A stretch of DNA of 64,000 bases, taken from assembly GCF_022682495.2 (NCBI RefSeq), contig NC_071392.1:109296896-109360895 (forward strand). Direction: 5' to 3'. Made by a program: the position numbers and the translations under genes. This DNA comes from Desmodus rotundus (taxonomy: Eukaryota > Chordata > Mammalia > Chiroptera > Phyllostomidae). The notes beneath the pieces are model-generated. The model saw nothing but the letters and a program-made list of their open reading frames with translations, was not told the DNA's origin and searched no databases. The stretch's first letter is position 1. Each line of letters opens with the position of its first letter. This document shows positions 1-10,080 of the stretch, piece after piece.

Positions 1-95
1 GTGTGATCTCTGTGGCTTCTGCTCAGCTCCGCCACTTGAAAGCAGCCATAGACAATACATAAACAGATGGGCGTGGCTGCAGTCCCAAAGAACTC
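1..95 (+). mobile_element. hAT-Charlie-type DNA transposon fragment
   Basis: The sequence around 40-80 (aaagcagccatagacaat, then gggcgtggctg) matches the internal part of a common mammalian hAT family whose better copy sits at 21350-21552 in this window. It is cut by the window start and degrades after about 95. Family name from memory; non-autonomous and inactive. Confidence 0.6.
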
Positions 96-1030
96 CACAG
101 TCTACCAACTTCTGGTCTAGAATTGCACAGGAAAGGGAAGAGAGGTTCAGACTCACACCAGTGACAGCAATGGCCTCTAGTCATCAAGACGACCTAACCC
201 ACTGGCACACCTTCTGGGAAACACACAGCCAGAACCCACCCCTCATTCAAACTCAGGCCAAAGCAGAGACCCGCTGGAGGATGAGCACAGGGCTGTTGTG
301 TGTGGTTGCCCAGGCTTTACACCACACAAATCCAGGGGCTGCTGTATTTACAGACTGTGACTTGGACAACCTCCTTGTGGGTCAGCCCTGCCTGAGGGTC
401 ACCCAGAAGCCCCATACTGTGTGGAAGATCCACTGACTGGTGGGAGGCAGCGTGCCCTCCTGGCCACTGTTTCACCAGTTCAAATACTTGATGGACACGG
501 GCATCCCCCCCAAGATAGGGACTATGAGCCACTGCTTCTTTGGGAACAGTTCGATGGGGGCTTTCATGGTACATAGGCAGTCTAAGAGTGAGGGGTGCCA
601 GGGCTAGAGGAGCAGTGACTGTAGGGAAATAGAGGGACAAAGGAAAGCTGCTTCTCTTGAAGCTTAAAGGGCGTGTGACCTGGGGACACAGGGCTGCCTG
701 GGCCAGTGTGCCTGTGCTGAAGTGCCTGATTGCTTAGGGAGCCAAAGGTCAGCAGAGGCCTCTGGAAGTATCCAGCCCCTCACCCCACCTAAGAAATGTG
801 GCTCGGGTCTGGGGAGGAGGTGGAATCCAACTGCATCTTCACAGGCTGCAGGGCCCAGCCCCTCTGAGCCAGCACAGGAACCACCCCAGGACTCGCCCCA
901 CCCCCAGAGGCCCCCTGAGCTGGCCACCGCTGGCCCCGGTCCTTCCCAGGGTAAGCCTGCTGCCCAGACCTCAGCCATTAAACTCCACTGAGCTTCTGTC
1001 CAATCGCTACAGATGAACAAAATATTGCCC
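96..1030. other. No recognised feature
   Basis: Moderately GC-rich unique-looking DNA. Open frames on both strands are short, Pro/Ser/Gly-rich and unrelated to any protein I know. No splice-bounded exon or repeat consensus was recognised. Confidence 0.5.
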
Positions 1031-1165
1031 TGTTCCCAGTTACGTTAAAAGGGCCTAGTAAAGAATAATGGCAAAGATGCTCACAGCCAAAAGCTGCTCT
1101 TGATGGCCCTTTAAGCGAGATTTACAGCAGACATTTAGCAGTGTCCCTGGAACATTTGCTGGCAC
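1030..1165. promoter_or_regulatory. Possible conserved noncoding segment
   Basis: A repeat-free AT-rich stretch between GC-rich flanks, with AATAATGG and CTTTAAG motifs. Only composition supports a regulatory role; it may be plain unique DNA. Confidence 0.2.
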
Positions 1166-1544
1166 CGATCGGTGGGAAGGATGTGCGTGGCGCCTCCCCG
1201 GGCCAGCAGGCAGGGCCATCCTTCATTCTGGGCAGCTCTGCCTGCCCCCGGTGCCGTGCCGGCTCCCCCACAGCCCTGCCCCAGCCCATCAGGCCCCTGT
1301 CTGGGCTGCCTGCTAATAATCCTGGCTGTCAGGTGCCTCAGGACAAGGCCAGCTAAAAACTACCCTGACACAGGCAGGGAGGCTGCGAGACATGCTGGAA
1401 TTGGAGGGACTGAGGCAGCGGCAGGGTGAAAGCAGAAAAGGTAGTGGGAGGTACCCTTCAGGGGTACTCTTCAGAATGGAGGGCCCTATTAACTTGTTCA
1501 TTCAACATCTATGTATTCAGCTTCTACTAATCGCCATGCAAATT
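1166..1544. other. No recognised feature
   Basis: GC-rich unique DNA with short chance frames. Nothing recognised. Confidence 0.5.
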
Positions 1545-1720
1545 TGGTAGAAAAGTGCACAAAACTAGCATGTTTTTCCCTGCCCTTATGAAACTTATTA
1601 TCTAGAGGGGAAGAGAAGTATTAAGCTATCAATAACAATCAAATATGGTCATGGTTCAGATAAGGAGAGTCCAAGGTAGGAGCAAATATGTTCCGGCTTG
1701 GGGCCACTGCTAGGGATGAG
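1545..1720. mobile_element. L2 LINE fragment (diverged)
   Basis: The run 'ccctgcccttatgaaacttattatctaga' and the following AT-rich text resemble the L2 3' region in which 'ccctgccctcatggagctta' is typical. Strongly diverged, no coding content. Confidence 0.4.
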
Positions 1721-1734
1721 GGATTTTCTAAGAC

Positions 1735-1812
1735 GTGGGCCACAAGCCACGTGTGGCCGCTGAGTGCTTGAAGTGTAGCTCCTGCAAATTGAAATGAGCT
1801 TCAAATGTGAAA
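1735..1812. mobile_element. Ancient DNA-transposon-like fragment ('cacgtgtggc' family)
   Basis: Contains the ccacaagccacgtgtggc block followed by 'tgagtgcttgaagtg', typical of a mammalian dispersed repeat. Related text occurs at 36165-36260 and 41860-41905. Confidence 0.35.
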
Positions 1813-2179
1813 GGCACGCAACACTTCAAAGACCTCATTATATGAAAGACGGAATACAAAACAACCCATTCCCCTCTGGCTTTGGGGCAGGCTCAGCCAA
1901 TAGGAGATCAGAAGGGAGAAGGAGAATGAGGCTGTGGCATTCAATGAGTTGCTTCGAATGGGCCCCACCGAGGACCTCAGCTCTTGCCAGGCAGCCGGCT
2001 CCGCGCTGCTCTCCTCACCAGTGGTCCCTTCTTCTGCCCTTGAGTCATTAGGTCAGTAACAGCTTCCTAGTGCTGCAACACCGGGTGCTGCACCACCCCT
2101 ACTGACTCCCTTCAACCTTGTAAATGACCCCGCTATTGAACTCACACAATGGGGTTTGAGCGTGATCTCTGTGTCCTGC

Positions 2180-2400
2180 CAGGAATAAGGGGCTTGGTCC
2201 CTGCCCTAGTGGAGTGCTCTGTCTGGTAGGAAAGACAGGTGACAAACAGGGAAACCAAGTGTGGTAAGTGTCATGAAGGTAACAACCTGGCACAGTAAGC
2301 AGGGGCAGGGGCCACCAAATAAGATAAAATGGTCAGGGAGGCTCCTGAGGATGTAATAGTTAAGCTGAAGCCCAAAGGGTGAGAACTACCTGAGTAAAGA
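2180..2400. mobile_element. L2 LINE fragment
   Basis: The text reads like L2: 'ggtccctgccctagtggagtg', a 'gacaggtgacaaacagg' block and a long tail resembling the L2 3' region. Old and interrupted. Confidence 0.45.
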
Positions 2401-2985
2401 GCTGTTACAATGTCATTTAGAACCAAGGAGGTTGGAGTGAATTTGCCCTCCAATTCCGCCCCCACAGCTTCTCCAATCCAGAGGAAGCAGCCCAAGGAGA
2501 TGGCGAGCTCCCCTCAGAGATGCTGGTGTAGAGCCTAGAGGGCTCCTTGGTGGCAGTGACACCAGAACAAGGACTTGTCTCCTGGAGAGGAGGGGAGAGC
2601 AGTGGTGTGCTGGGGCTGCTTGTCCCGGGAGGCCTTCCCCATCCTTCTAGTGCCCAACCCAAATCTCGGTTCAATACCACACTCCTGCCAGCCCTGTGAG
2701 TTGCGAGAACAAAGAGGTGAGTCCTGAATTGTGTGTGACAGTAAGCGGGCAAAATTACCACCATTCTACACCTGTTCTGTGGTGGCGAGGGAAAGAAATG
2801 AAGGCCAAGTCCACGAGTAAAAGGGGTTGTAACACACAGTAACTGGCCACAGCATATCAGGGGCTGTCAGGTGTCTAGAATCTGCCCAAATCTCTAAGAC
2901 TTAGAGGGAAGAGCAAGGAGAATTCTGCTTCTGATGAAATCGGGAGAGGACCACGGATTCCCTTCTTCCTCCAAAGCTGGAATCC
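2400..2985. other. No recognised feature
   Basis: Unique-looking DNA; a 115-residue minus-strand frame here is low-complexity and unrecognised. Confidence 0.45.
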
Positions 2986-2989
2986 CAGG

Positions 2990-3110
2990 GATCTGTGGTT
3001 CTCAGCCATGGACACCCATCTGAATCACCTAGAAGAATTTTTAGAAGCACCAGTGCCCTACCCCCAGAGCTCCTGGTATAATCGGTCAAGATCTAGTGTG
3101 GTCCACATGG
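2990..3110 (+). mobile_element. MER5-like hAT MITE
   Basis: Starts with 'gtggttctcagcc' and continues with 'atctgaatcacctagaag' and 'gccctacccccagagctcctgg', the order found in MER5 elements. No target-site duplication was resolved. Confidence 0.6.
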
Positions 3111-3183
3111 AGAGCCACAGCTAAAAGCTACTGAAGGGGCTGAAGCCAATACAGAGAAACACCAGGGAATCCCAAAGGACCAC

Positions 3184-3218
3184 TGTTCTTAAGTTGAATG
3201 AGGTTCAACTTAAGAACA
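3184..3218. repeat. Perfect inverted repeat, 15-bp arms, 5-nt loop
   Basis: Left arm tgttcttaagttgaa at 3184-3198 and its exact reverse complement at 3204-3218 flank the loop tgagg. It lies between two MER5-like fragments. The arms do not extend further, so this is far shorter than a microRNA precursor. Confidence 0.9.
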
Positions 3219-3224
3219 TTCTCT

Positions 3225-3355
3225 AAGACATTGTCAAACTTCACAGTGAATTAGGATCACTTGGGTGCTTGAAACGTGGAGTCTCAGCATCCACTCCAAA
3301 AGGGTCTGACTGCATTCATCTTAGACGGGGTCTAGGAACGTGCACCACGAACAAA
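3225..3355. mobile_element. MER5-like hAT MITE, diverged
   Basis: Contains 'gtcaaacttcacagtgaattaggatcac' followed by text like the MER5 internal segment ('ggtctaggaacgtgcacca'). More diverged than the copy just upstream. Confidence 0.45.
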
Positions 3356-3868
3356 CTCTCAAGTGGACTGGGGAAAACGAATGGAATGGGGAAAAACTGT
3401 TTGGGGAAAGTGCTAAATACCCAGATTACTACCAGGCATCACCTCTAACACTGAAACCCCCACTTGAGTGTTGAGAGTTTGGGAGAGGTCAGCACCTGGG
3501 TAGAGGGATAGCTGGGTAGGCATCATCCTGGAGTCTTTGGTTTGGGAAACTAAAACCAGATGAATAGAGCGTGTATAGCGAGAGTGAAGAGCAGCTTGAA
3601 AACTGGAACAATTGATTCCTGGTGGGCAGAAAAGGGGTAGTGTTGTGGAGGTGGACAATGGGAACTTCAGAAAGAAGGAGTGAGGTCAAGGGGGAGGAGG
3701 ATGTGAAAATTCCTGCTTTCACCTCATTGTGGTTGTACGTGGAAAGGGAGGGAGAAAGGGAAGACTTTGGTCCTTGAATTTCAGAAGTGAACCAACTCTG
3801 AGCAGTTATGTTTTACGGGCATTTTAGATTCATTTAATCATAGTAATTACCAGGGCAATATGTGAGTA
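3356..3868. other. No recognised feature
   Basis: Purine-rich on the plus strand (agaaaggagtgaggtcaagg style text). No gene or named repeat seen. Confidence 0.45.
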
Positions 3869-3869
3869 A

Positions 3870-4010
3870 ATTAGCACCCATTTCCAATGAGGTAAAAACA
3901 ACTGAGGCTCAGAGAAGGGCCCTGACTTGCCCAGTACCACACTGCTGGGGCAGGTGGCACCCAGAGGTCAAGAGCATGGACATGGCTTGACTACCAGACC
4001 AGCACTCACT
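3870..4010 (-). mobile_element. MIR SINE fragment
   Basis: The plus strand shows 'aactgaggctcagagaagg' then 'cttgcccagtaccacactgc', the reverse complement of the MIR core. Diverged, no duplications resolved. Confidence 0.65.
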
Positions 4011-4199
4011 CCACCACTGCAGCCCCTCCCAACAAAAACAGAGGGAATTTGACACTATCAGTGTAGGAAAGGAAACAGGGATCTGAGCTCCATTAAAAAA
4101 ATGCATCAGAAGAAACACCCAGGGAAGGATAGACTAGGAAAAGTCAACGGAACTACAACTGGAAAAAATGAACCGAGGGACTTTCTTCCTTCCACAAAC

Positions 4200-4290
4200 A
4201 ATTGAGTGCTTAATATATACCAGGCTCTCTCCTAAACTCTGTGGACACATGAGTGAACAGGAAAAGCAGAGTCTCCTAAGCAGTCTCCTT
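4200..4290. mobile_element. L2-like fragment
   Basis: 'attgagtgcttaatatataccaggctct' followed by 'tgtggacacatgagtgaacagg' resembles the L2 segment 'ttgagcacctactatgtgccaggc'. Short and old. Confidence 0.4.
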
Positions 4291-4499
4291 AACTTTGTTT
4301 ACATCTAGACCAGGATGGCAAATCAATGACCTTCGTGCCATCGCTTCCCCTCCCTGCATCCCTGACAGACATCATTAATCAACCACAGCATCGTTGGCCT
4401 TCAGTTCCTTTTCAGGTGGCTGCTGCCAATCACCTGAGGGCAGGCGTGTGAGATGAAAGCTCTTTGCCATCCAACTGGGACTTTAGGGTTTTGACGGGG

Positions 4500-4620
4500 A
4501 CTTTCTGAGTACGTACCAGATGTCAAACACTCTAGGAGTTTGTGAAGTGGCATGTCCCGTGTCGTAGATGAAGAGACTGCTGCCCAGAGAGGACCAGAAT
4601 GTGCTAAAAGGCCTCTGTAA
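4500..4620 (-). mobile_element. MIR SINE fragment
   Basis: 'gtaccagatgtcaaacactctagg' followed at 4568 by 'gatgaagagactgctgcccagagagg' is the MIR minus-strand order. Diverged. Confidence 0.45.
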
Positions 4621-4687
4621 AGACCCAGGCCAGCTGTATGGATCCCTTTCATCAGTGCCCAGAGCACAGGAGCAGGAGTTTCTGGGG

Positions 4688-4985
4688 GTTTTCTTCAGCT
4701 TCATGGATGTGTAATTGACAAATAAAACGGTAAAACATTTAAAGGGCACATACATTTGATGTATGTATCCAATGTGAAAGGATTCCCACCATCTAGTCAA
4801 CACATCCATCACCTTTTTTTATTTATTTACCTATTCATTTATTTTTCTGGTGATAACATGGAAGTTCTACTCTCCGTAAATTTCAATAATATAATACAGG
4901 GTTTAACTTTAGATCCTCAGACGTTATTCATCTCAGAGCTGAAAGTTTGTACCCCTTTACCAACCACACCCTATTTTCCCCACCC
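4688..4985 (-). mobile_element. L1 (mammalian, old) 3' UTR fragment
   Basis: Blocks 'gtaattgacaaataaaac', 'gatgtatgtatccaatgtgaaa', 'acacatccatcacc', 'gatcctcagacgttattcatct' and 'ctgaaagtttgtacccctt' occur in the order of an L1 3' UTR read on the opposite strand. A T-rich tract near 4815-4845 has expanded inside it. Confidence 0.75.
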
Positions 4986-5300
4986 CCAGCAGGAGTTTTG
5001 AAAGCGTGTCAGAAATCTGCTGTTGAGACTCTCTACTCATCAGGCTCAGCGGGAGCCCTGAGGCCACGGCTTCATGTGCCAGTCCGTGCTTCCTCCCACC
5101 CCCCTGCCTCCACCCCGACCTCCTGCCTTTCCGGTCCAACACTCTGAGCATTTCAGGAGGCACGCCATGGGAAGGAAACTATGGTTCCACTTCTGCTGCG
5201 CTCACCCAATGTGGAGAAGAGGCCCTCAAGATCGGGCTGGGCCTGAGGCCTCCCCAGTCACTCAACCTCAGTGCCTCCCACCAAGCCGGCCATCCCTGAA
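4986..5300. other. No recognised feature
   Basis: GC-rich unique DNA. The 91-residue plus-strand frame at 5074-5349 is chance-like and runs into a MER5 copy. Confidence 0.45.
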
Positions 5301-5445
5301 CAATGGTCCTCACACTGGGCTGCACACCAGGATCACTTGTGAAGTTTGAAAACTGCCACTCCCTGGCCCCATCCCAGACGAAATGCATCAGACAGACCCT
5401 CCTGGGACCCTGCATCAATGGTTTCAAAGCTCAAGTGGTTCTAGC
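5300..5445 (+). mobile_element. MER5-like hAT MITE
   Basis: 'aatggtcctcacactgggctgcaca', 'caggatcacttgtgaagttt' and 'ccactccctggccccatcccagac' follow MER5 order; ends near 'caagtggttctag'. Diverged. Confidence 0.6.
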
Positions 5446-5735
5446 ATGAAAGTGGGAGAGCACTGTCCGAAATTGCCCGGCCACCTCCCCTTCACAGGTC
5501 CTGGCAGCAATGCGCTCAGAGTCGAGTCAGCTCTGTGAGGTGATGTCCGAGGTGGAGACAGGCAGCCAGTCTGCCAGCTGCTCGCCCTCCAAACCCCAAC
5601 CCCTGCCGGGCTCAGCACCGAGCCAGGCCAGGCCTGCTCCCCAAGGTGCTGGGTCCTCCAAATAAAAACAGGCGGCCAGAGTTCAGGGCCCGCTGGTTCT
5701 CCCGGTAAGCACCTTTTGTTCCAGGCTCAGAGCTG
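5446..5735. other. No recognised feature
   Basis: GC-rich unique DNA without an identifiable exon or repeat. Confidence 0.45.
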
Positions 5736-5775
5736 TTAATTAAAGAGCCGTGATTAATGAGGAAGCGCTCCTGGT
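5690..5775. promoter_or_regulatory. Possible homeodomain-type conserved segment
   Basis: TTAATTAA at 5736-5743 and ATTAAT at 5753-5758 sit in otherwise GC-rich DNA with no repeat match. The local text 'ttaattaaag' recurs at 8733. Regulatory role is inference only. Confidence 0.3.
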
Positions 5776-5887
5776 CCCCATCTAGGATGAGAGGTCCTGG
5801 AGATGCTGACTTTGCTGGAGGAACCTGCAGTCAGATTCCAACTGGAGCTATTTATAGTTCGGGCCCAGTAGGGTTGGGAGGAAGGTG

Positions 5888-5934
5888 CCCCTCCTCCTCC
5901 CCCACTTCCCTCCTTCCCCACCCCCTCCCACCAG
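5888..5934. repeat. C/T-rich low-complexity tract
   Basis: Nearly pure pyrimidine run with several C3-C5 blocks on the plus strand, so G-rich on the minus strand. Could form a G-quadruplex; otherwise a simple low-complexity stretch. Confidence 0.7.
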
Positions 5935-5984
5935 GATGGAACATGAAGGTGGAAATATTTATTGAGGAAGAGTAAACTTAGCAC

Positions 5985-6175
5985 ATACACATTCGTATTA
6001 ATTCATGCGAACATTCATCCTCTAGACATATATTTATTGAATGCCTACTAAGCGCCGGGCCGCAGGCCAGCTGATACGGTTGCAGTTCTGATTAAGAGTG
6101 ACGTGTCCTCTATTCTGGTGGTTTTCCCTCCAGGGGGGAAATCATTACCAAGGAAGTCTGCAAGTATGTGGACAA
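5985..6175. mobile_element. L2 LINE fragment
   Basis: 'tatttattgaatgcctactaag' followed by degraded text and 'tctattctggtgg' matches the L2 3' segment order. Old. Confidence 0.5.
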
Positions 6176-6359
6176 TTGTCAACAGAAGCTAGTGCTCCGA
6201 AGCAGTGGGCCGCGGCTCCGTGAGAGGGTTCAGAAGGATTCCGTGACCCTCACCACCGTGCTGACTGGCAGATCACCACCCTTCCCACTTTTAATGAGGG
6301 AACAGGCTCAGACACACTCAGAGAGTCCATGTCCCTCAAATGCTGTGTTCCAGGGTCCA

Positions 6360-6741
6360 GATTCAAAATCAAATGTGACTTCCCAAACTCGTTTCCTCTT
6401 CTTCCTGGGCACATGGCTGGGTGACATTTCCCAGTCTCTTGGGGTTATACATAGCTGTGTGTCCAAGTCCTGGCCCACTCCCTGGGGTGGTCCATGGCAA
6501 ACCTCCCAGGTGCTGTCCTCCAGGCTCGGGATGATGAGATCCAGGGTGGCCTTGGAAACCATGTGTTGAAGGTGCAGAGTCTCCATAAGGATGCATCCTC
6601 GGATGGCTTTGCAGAGAAAACCCTCCCCCACCCTTCCACCAAGTGGACTTCATGTGAGTGAAAAATAAACCTCATTGTCCTGAACCCTTGAGGTGTCAGG
6701 GTTTACCTGTTACAGCAGCTAGCATTGCCTTAACTAACAGA
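6360..6741 (+). mobile_element. LTR-like repeat, family A, copy 1
   Basis: The 3' part reads 'acttcatgtgagtgaaaaataaac', then 'gtttacctgttacagcagct', typical of a mammalian ERVL-type solo LTR with its polyadenylation signal (aataaa at about 6663). Two further copies of the same order lie at 22440-23085 and 31965-32345. Family name not assigned. No internal viral genes are present. Confidence 0.55.
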
Positions 6742-7500
6742 GCAGATCCGCCTGCTCCAAATACTGTGTCTACCGCCCTTGGACAGAGTCACTGACTCCC
6801 TGAAACATTTTATGAATAGGCACCTTCACCGGGGGTGAAGGACAAGGAGGCTCAATGTCATTCACAGACACCTGCTCTGTTGGGCCTTACTCACAGGGCA
6901 CTGCTGATCAGCCCTAAAAGGCCCCCCAACCCTGGTCCTACCCCCTCTCCCCTCTTGCAGCTTGAACCAAGGTGGTTCATCCCTGCGCTAGTTGGGGTCA
7001 GAGGGGACAGAAGGTGAGGGGGCAGAAGAGGTGTCTTCCTGGAACTGGGTCAGAACCATGGTGTAAGTGTTCCCCCTGGAGGTCATACCTGGCACTGCTG
7101 GGTGGCGAGAGGGGGTGGGCAGCATGGAAGGGAATGAGTCTTGGAATTAATTAGAAGGATAAGACCTGGCACACACCCTGAGGATACTGTGGGGTGTGGG
7201 GGGTGACCCAGCCGCAATTCCCTCCTCCATAAAGTGGGCACATGAAAGGGCCTTGGCACAACTTCTGACATGTGAATAACAAAAAGCTTCAAACCCACCT
7301 GCAAGCAGGCAAGTAGAAAGGAATCGGAAGCGTTTGCAGAAGAACCTGAGTCTGAGTAGCTGCTGGGGCTGCTGGATCTGCCACCCTAGAACCACTTTTT
7401 GTCCAGACTTCTCAGCATCCGAGCTGATAAATTCTCCTCATTGCTTAAGACAATTCTAATTGAGCTTTTGATACTTGTAGCAAAAAGCATCCCAACGCAT
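6742..7500. other. No recognised feature
   Basis: Mixed-composition unique DNA; short frames only. No gene seen. Confidence 0.45.
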
Positions 7501-7509
7501 CTGTAAGAC

Positions 7510-7572
7510 CCAGCACATCAGGTCTCTGTGACTATTTCCTCAACTGTAAAATGGGAATGCGGTTCATTTGTT
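7510..7572 (+). mobile_element. MIR SINE fragment
   Basis: 'tgtgactatttcctcaactg' followed by 'taaaatgggaatgcgg' matches the MIR core on the plus strand. Short. Confidence 0.5.
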
Positions 7573-7925
7573 TCCAATGAAGATTTCTGCTACTGAAACA
7601 ACCACATAATCATGCCCGCCATGCCAGAGTTCCGTGGGGCTTTCACGAGCCTGCATTTAAAGAGCGATTCCCATCCAAGAGCAGTTTGTAAAGCTACGCT
7701 GCTCCTGACACAGCGTCAGCATCCCCAGCGTCAGCGTCCCCGGTGTCTATTTTACCCTTCTTTTGTAGACATCAAACTCTGTGTGTGTGTGAAATGACAC
7801 TCAAAAGCCCAGGATGACAGTTTTGCTATTTCTAAGCAGTTTTCTGAGAAAACTGGTCAAGAGGCAGCCTTGACCAGCTTTGTTTGCTGAGCTCCTCAAC
7901 AGGGTGGGGAAGTGAGTCTGTGACA
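7573..7925. other. No recognised feature
   Basis: AT/GC-mixed unique DNA. Contains a small internal repeat of 'ccagcgtcagc' text near 7720-7740. Confidence 0.4.
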
Positions 7926-7978
7926 GGTTAGGGTTAGAGTTAGGCATGGGATTGGGGCTAGGGTTAGGGTTAAGGCTA
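7926..7978. repeat. Degenerate interstitial telomere-like repeat
   Basis: Five or so GGGTTA/GGTTAG-type units, with variants gttaga and ggcta and one 16-bp interruption. It ends 30 bp before the mariner target site at 8008. It is far too short and degenerate to be a telomere. Confidence 0.7.
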
Positions 7979-8009
7979 GAAATTTATGGGAATTGAGACC
8001 AGAGAAGTA

Positions 8010-8562
8010 TTGGGTTGGCCAAAAAGTCCATACATTTTTTTTTCATAAAATAAAAGACACATTTTTCACTTTCACCAATAACTTTCTTGATTTGGATATT
8101 TTGAGTGGGTCAGCTACTTCCCGCATGGTATAATGTTGATTGTTCTCAATTAATGTCTCAATTTCATCGCTATCAACTTCAACTTGTTTACCTGACCACG
8201 GAGCATCATCCAGCGAGAAACCTCCAGCACAAAACTTCGCAAACCACTTTTGACATGTTCAATCAGTCACAGCACCTTCTCCATACACCGCACAAACCTC
8301 ATTTTGCATTTCAGTTGCGTGTTTACCTTTCTTGAAGTGATATGCCAAAAAGGTTGCATACTGTATTTTCTTCCATCTTCAATATTAAAATGGTTACATA
8401 AAAATTTACAAGTTTGGATAAGCTTTGTTTTTAATGCACGCTGATATGACAGCTGTCACAATACAATCTAACCAAATTGTTCCTAATGAAGTTAAAGACA
8501 ACCAAGAGCCACTAGAGCCATCTTACAGAAAAAACAAACAAACAATACTTTGGCCAACCCAA
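8010..8562 (-). mobile_element. Mariner (Tc1/mariner) element, internally deleted
   Basis: Starts ttgggttggccaaaaag and ends with the inverted copy ctttggccaacccaa at 8548-8562. Both ends are flanked by the TA dinucleotide (8008-8009 and 8563-8564) expected for mariner insertion. At 553 bp it is less than half of a full mariner of about 1.3 kb. The terminal repeats are recognisable but not identical. Because only the N-terminal transposase region survives (see next entry) it cannot move on its own. Confidence 0.93.
8063..8405 (-). pseudogene. Mariner transposase remnant, N-terminal DNA-binding region only
   Basis: The minus strand encodes text typical of the mariner transposase helix-turn-helix region: HFKKGKHATEMQNEVCAVYG near the start, FAKFCAGGFSLDD, and REVADPLKIS near the end, with an in-frame stop between the first two blocks. 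A full mariner transposase is about 345 residues with a DDD catalytic domain after the helix-turn-helix part. Here that whole catalytic part is missing and the reading runs directly into the end repeat near 8060. Family resemblance is by motif memory, including to the SETMAR transposase domain. No activity is possible. Confidence 0.8.
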
Positions 8563-8714
8563 TAAAAAGAGGGAGCAATACACATGCAATGCACATGCTG
8601 CACACACCCCTGGGCATGCACACACCCACACACACTCAAGCACTGCTCTGAGAGCCCAGATGAAATGGGAGTCCTGCTCCAGACCGGCTGGAAGGCTGAG
8701 GACACTCCAGTGCA

Positions 8715-8756
8715 GTCACAGTAATTAGCTCTTTAATTAAAGTCCTCTCACCCCCA
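8715..8756. promoter_or_regulatory. Paired TAATTA-type motifs
   Basis: TAATTA at 8722-8727 and TTAATTAA at 8733-8740 lie 11 bp apart in GC-rich DNA outside any recognised repeat. Possible homeodomain site; weak evidence. Confidence 0.25.
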
Positions 8757-9023
8757 CTGGCCACAAGGACCTGCATGCCAGCACCCAGCTTGGATCCCAG
8801 GCATGTTGGAGGCTGCAGATGGGCCTGGCAGTGCAGCCCAGAGGCCCGGTCAGGGTGGTAATTAGGAGTGGGACTCAGCTGAAAAACTCACAGCTGACCA
8901 GCCGTTTCATTTTTCTCTTCCAGGAAAGAAGGTCCTGCCAGCTCCATGGCTCTTCCTCTCCATGTCCTAGTTATGCCTCTGGCTCTGGATCCCCTCGGTG
9001 CCCTGCCACACCCCGCATTCCCA

Positions 9024-9024
<1 letters not shown>
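8757..9024. other. No recognised feature
   Basis: GC-rich unique DNA bordering a CA microsatellite. The 195-residue plus-strand frame here exists mainly because the CA tract has no stop in that frame. Confidence 0.45.

Positions 9025-9076
<52 letters not shown>
9025..9076. repeat. (CA)n microsatellite
   Basis: About 25 uninterrupted CA units, the longest dinucleotide tract in the window. Likely polymorphic. Confidence 0.95.
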
Positions 9077-9279
9077 ATAGAGGGCCAGGGTCAGGGCCCT
9101 AGGCCAGCACCACCCCCTGGCCCAGGGCCAAAACGGGAGCTAGCAGAGGTACCTCTCCCCCACCCTCAAATGCCTCCCCAGTCCCAGCACCCCCGACCAC
9201 CGCCAGAAGGAGCCCCTGCACAGACCTTCCCTCCACAACACCCCCTGGTGGGCCCTGTGCTCCAGCTTGTCGGTACTAT

Positions 9280-9695
9280 CTGCCAGGACTGCCAGAGAAG
9301 CGTACCCCACACTAGGTGGCTTCAGCCAAGATGTCCAAGGTCAGGGTGTCAGCAGGGTCTGTTGCTTCTGAGGGGAAGCTGCTCCAGGCCTCTCCCTAGT
9401 TTCTGATGGTTTGCCAGCCATGTTTGATGATCCTTGGCTTCCTCGTAGGTGTATCACCCTGATCTCTGCCTTGATCCTCACGTGGCATTTCCACATGTGC
9501 GGGTCTGTCCCCAAGTTTCCCCTTTCATAAGGACACCACTCATATTGGATTAGGGCCCACCCTAATGACCTCATTGTTAAGTCAATAACCTCTGTAAAGA
9601 CCCTCTCTCCAAGTGAGGTCACATTCTGAGATACTGGGGCCTCAGATTTTGACATAGGAATGGAGGTGGGACACTGTGCAGCCCGTAACTCGGTC
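9280..9695 (-). mobile_element. MLT1-like ERVL-MaLR solo LTR
   Basis: The plus strand shows the reverse-complement order of an MLT1-like LTR: 'tccaaggtcagggtgtcagcagg', 'ttcccctttcataagg', 'cataTtggattagggcccaccc', and 'cctctgtaaagaccctctctcc'. It ends near 9695 at 'ccgtaactcgg'. No internal viral sequence. Confidence 0.75.
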
Positions 9696-9789
9696 CTGCC
9701 ATTAGTCATACATGCTGGCGCCTTCTGACGCAGCCACATGGCCTTCCGCCTCACACTCTGCTCCGGCCTTTCTGAGCAGGAGGAAATGG

Positions 9790-9900
9790 GGCTTTTATTC
9801 AGCAAATACTCTTCCACAGCCTGCTTTGTGCTGGGTACTGCACAGGACACTGGGGATCCAGTGGAGATTCTGGAGCACACAGCCAAGTGGGATGAATGAC
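9790..9900. mobile_element. L2 LINE fragment
   Basis: 'ttcagcaaatactcttccac', 'gctttgtgctgggtactgc' and 'actggggatccagtggag' match L2 order. Confidence 0.55.
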
Positions 9901-10080
9901 CCCACTTCCCTTGGGGGTGTCCCAGCATCTACACGGGGGATGCCATTGTGAGCCACAACCTCTTTTTTCTCTGGGAACTCTCCTGGCGTGAATCCCTGGG
10001 AACCTGCGTTTAGGGGCCTCAGAAGGGCCCTTTCCCTGCTGCAGCTCCGACCCCTCCAATGGAGACCCTTTTGATATGGG
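9901..10080. other. No recognised feature
   Basis: Unique DNA between an L2 fragment and an AT-rich block. Confidence 0.4.

Noticed and set aside
3184..3218. Possible microRNA precursor
   Set aside because: The stem is too short at 35 nt total and the sequence does not extend to a 60-80-nt hairpin.
8819..9406. 195-residue frame with a long His/Thr run
   Set aside because: The open stretch depends on the CA microsatellite, which has no stop in that frame.
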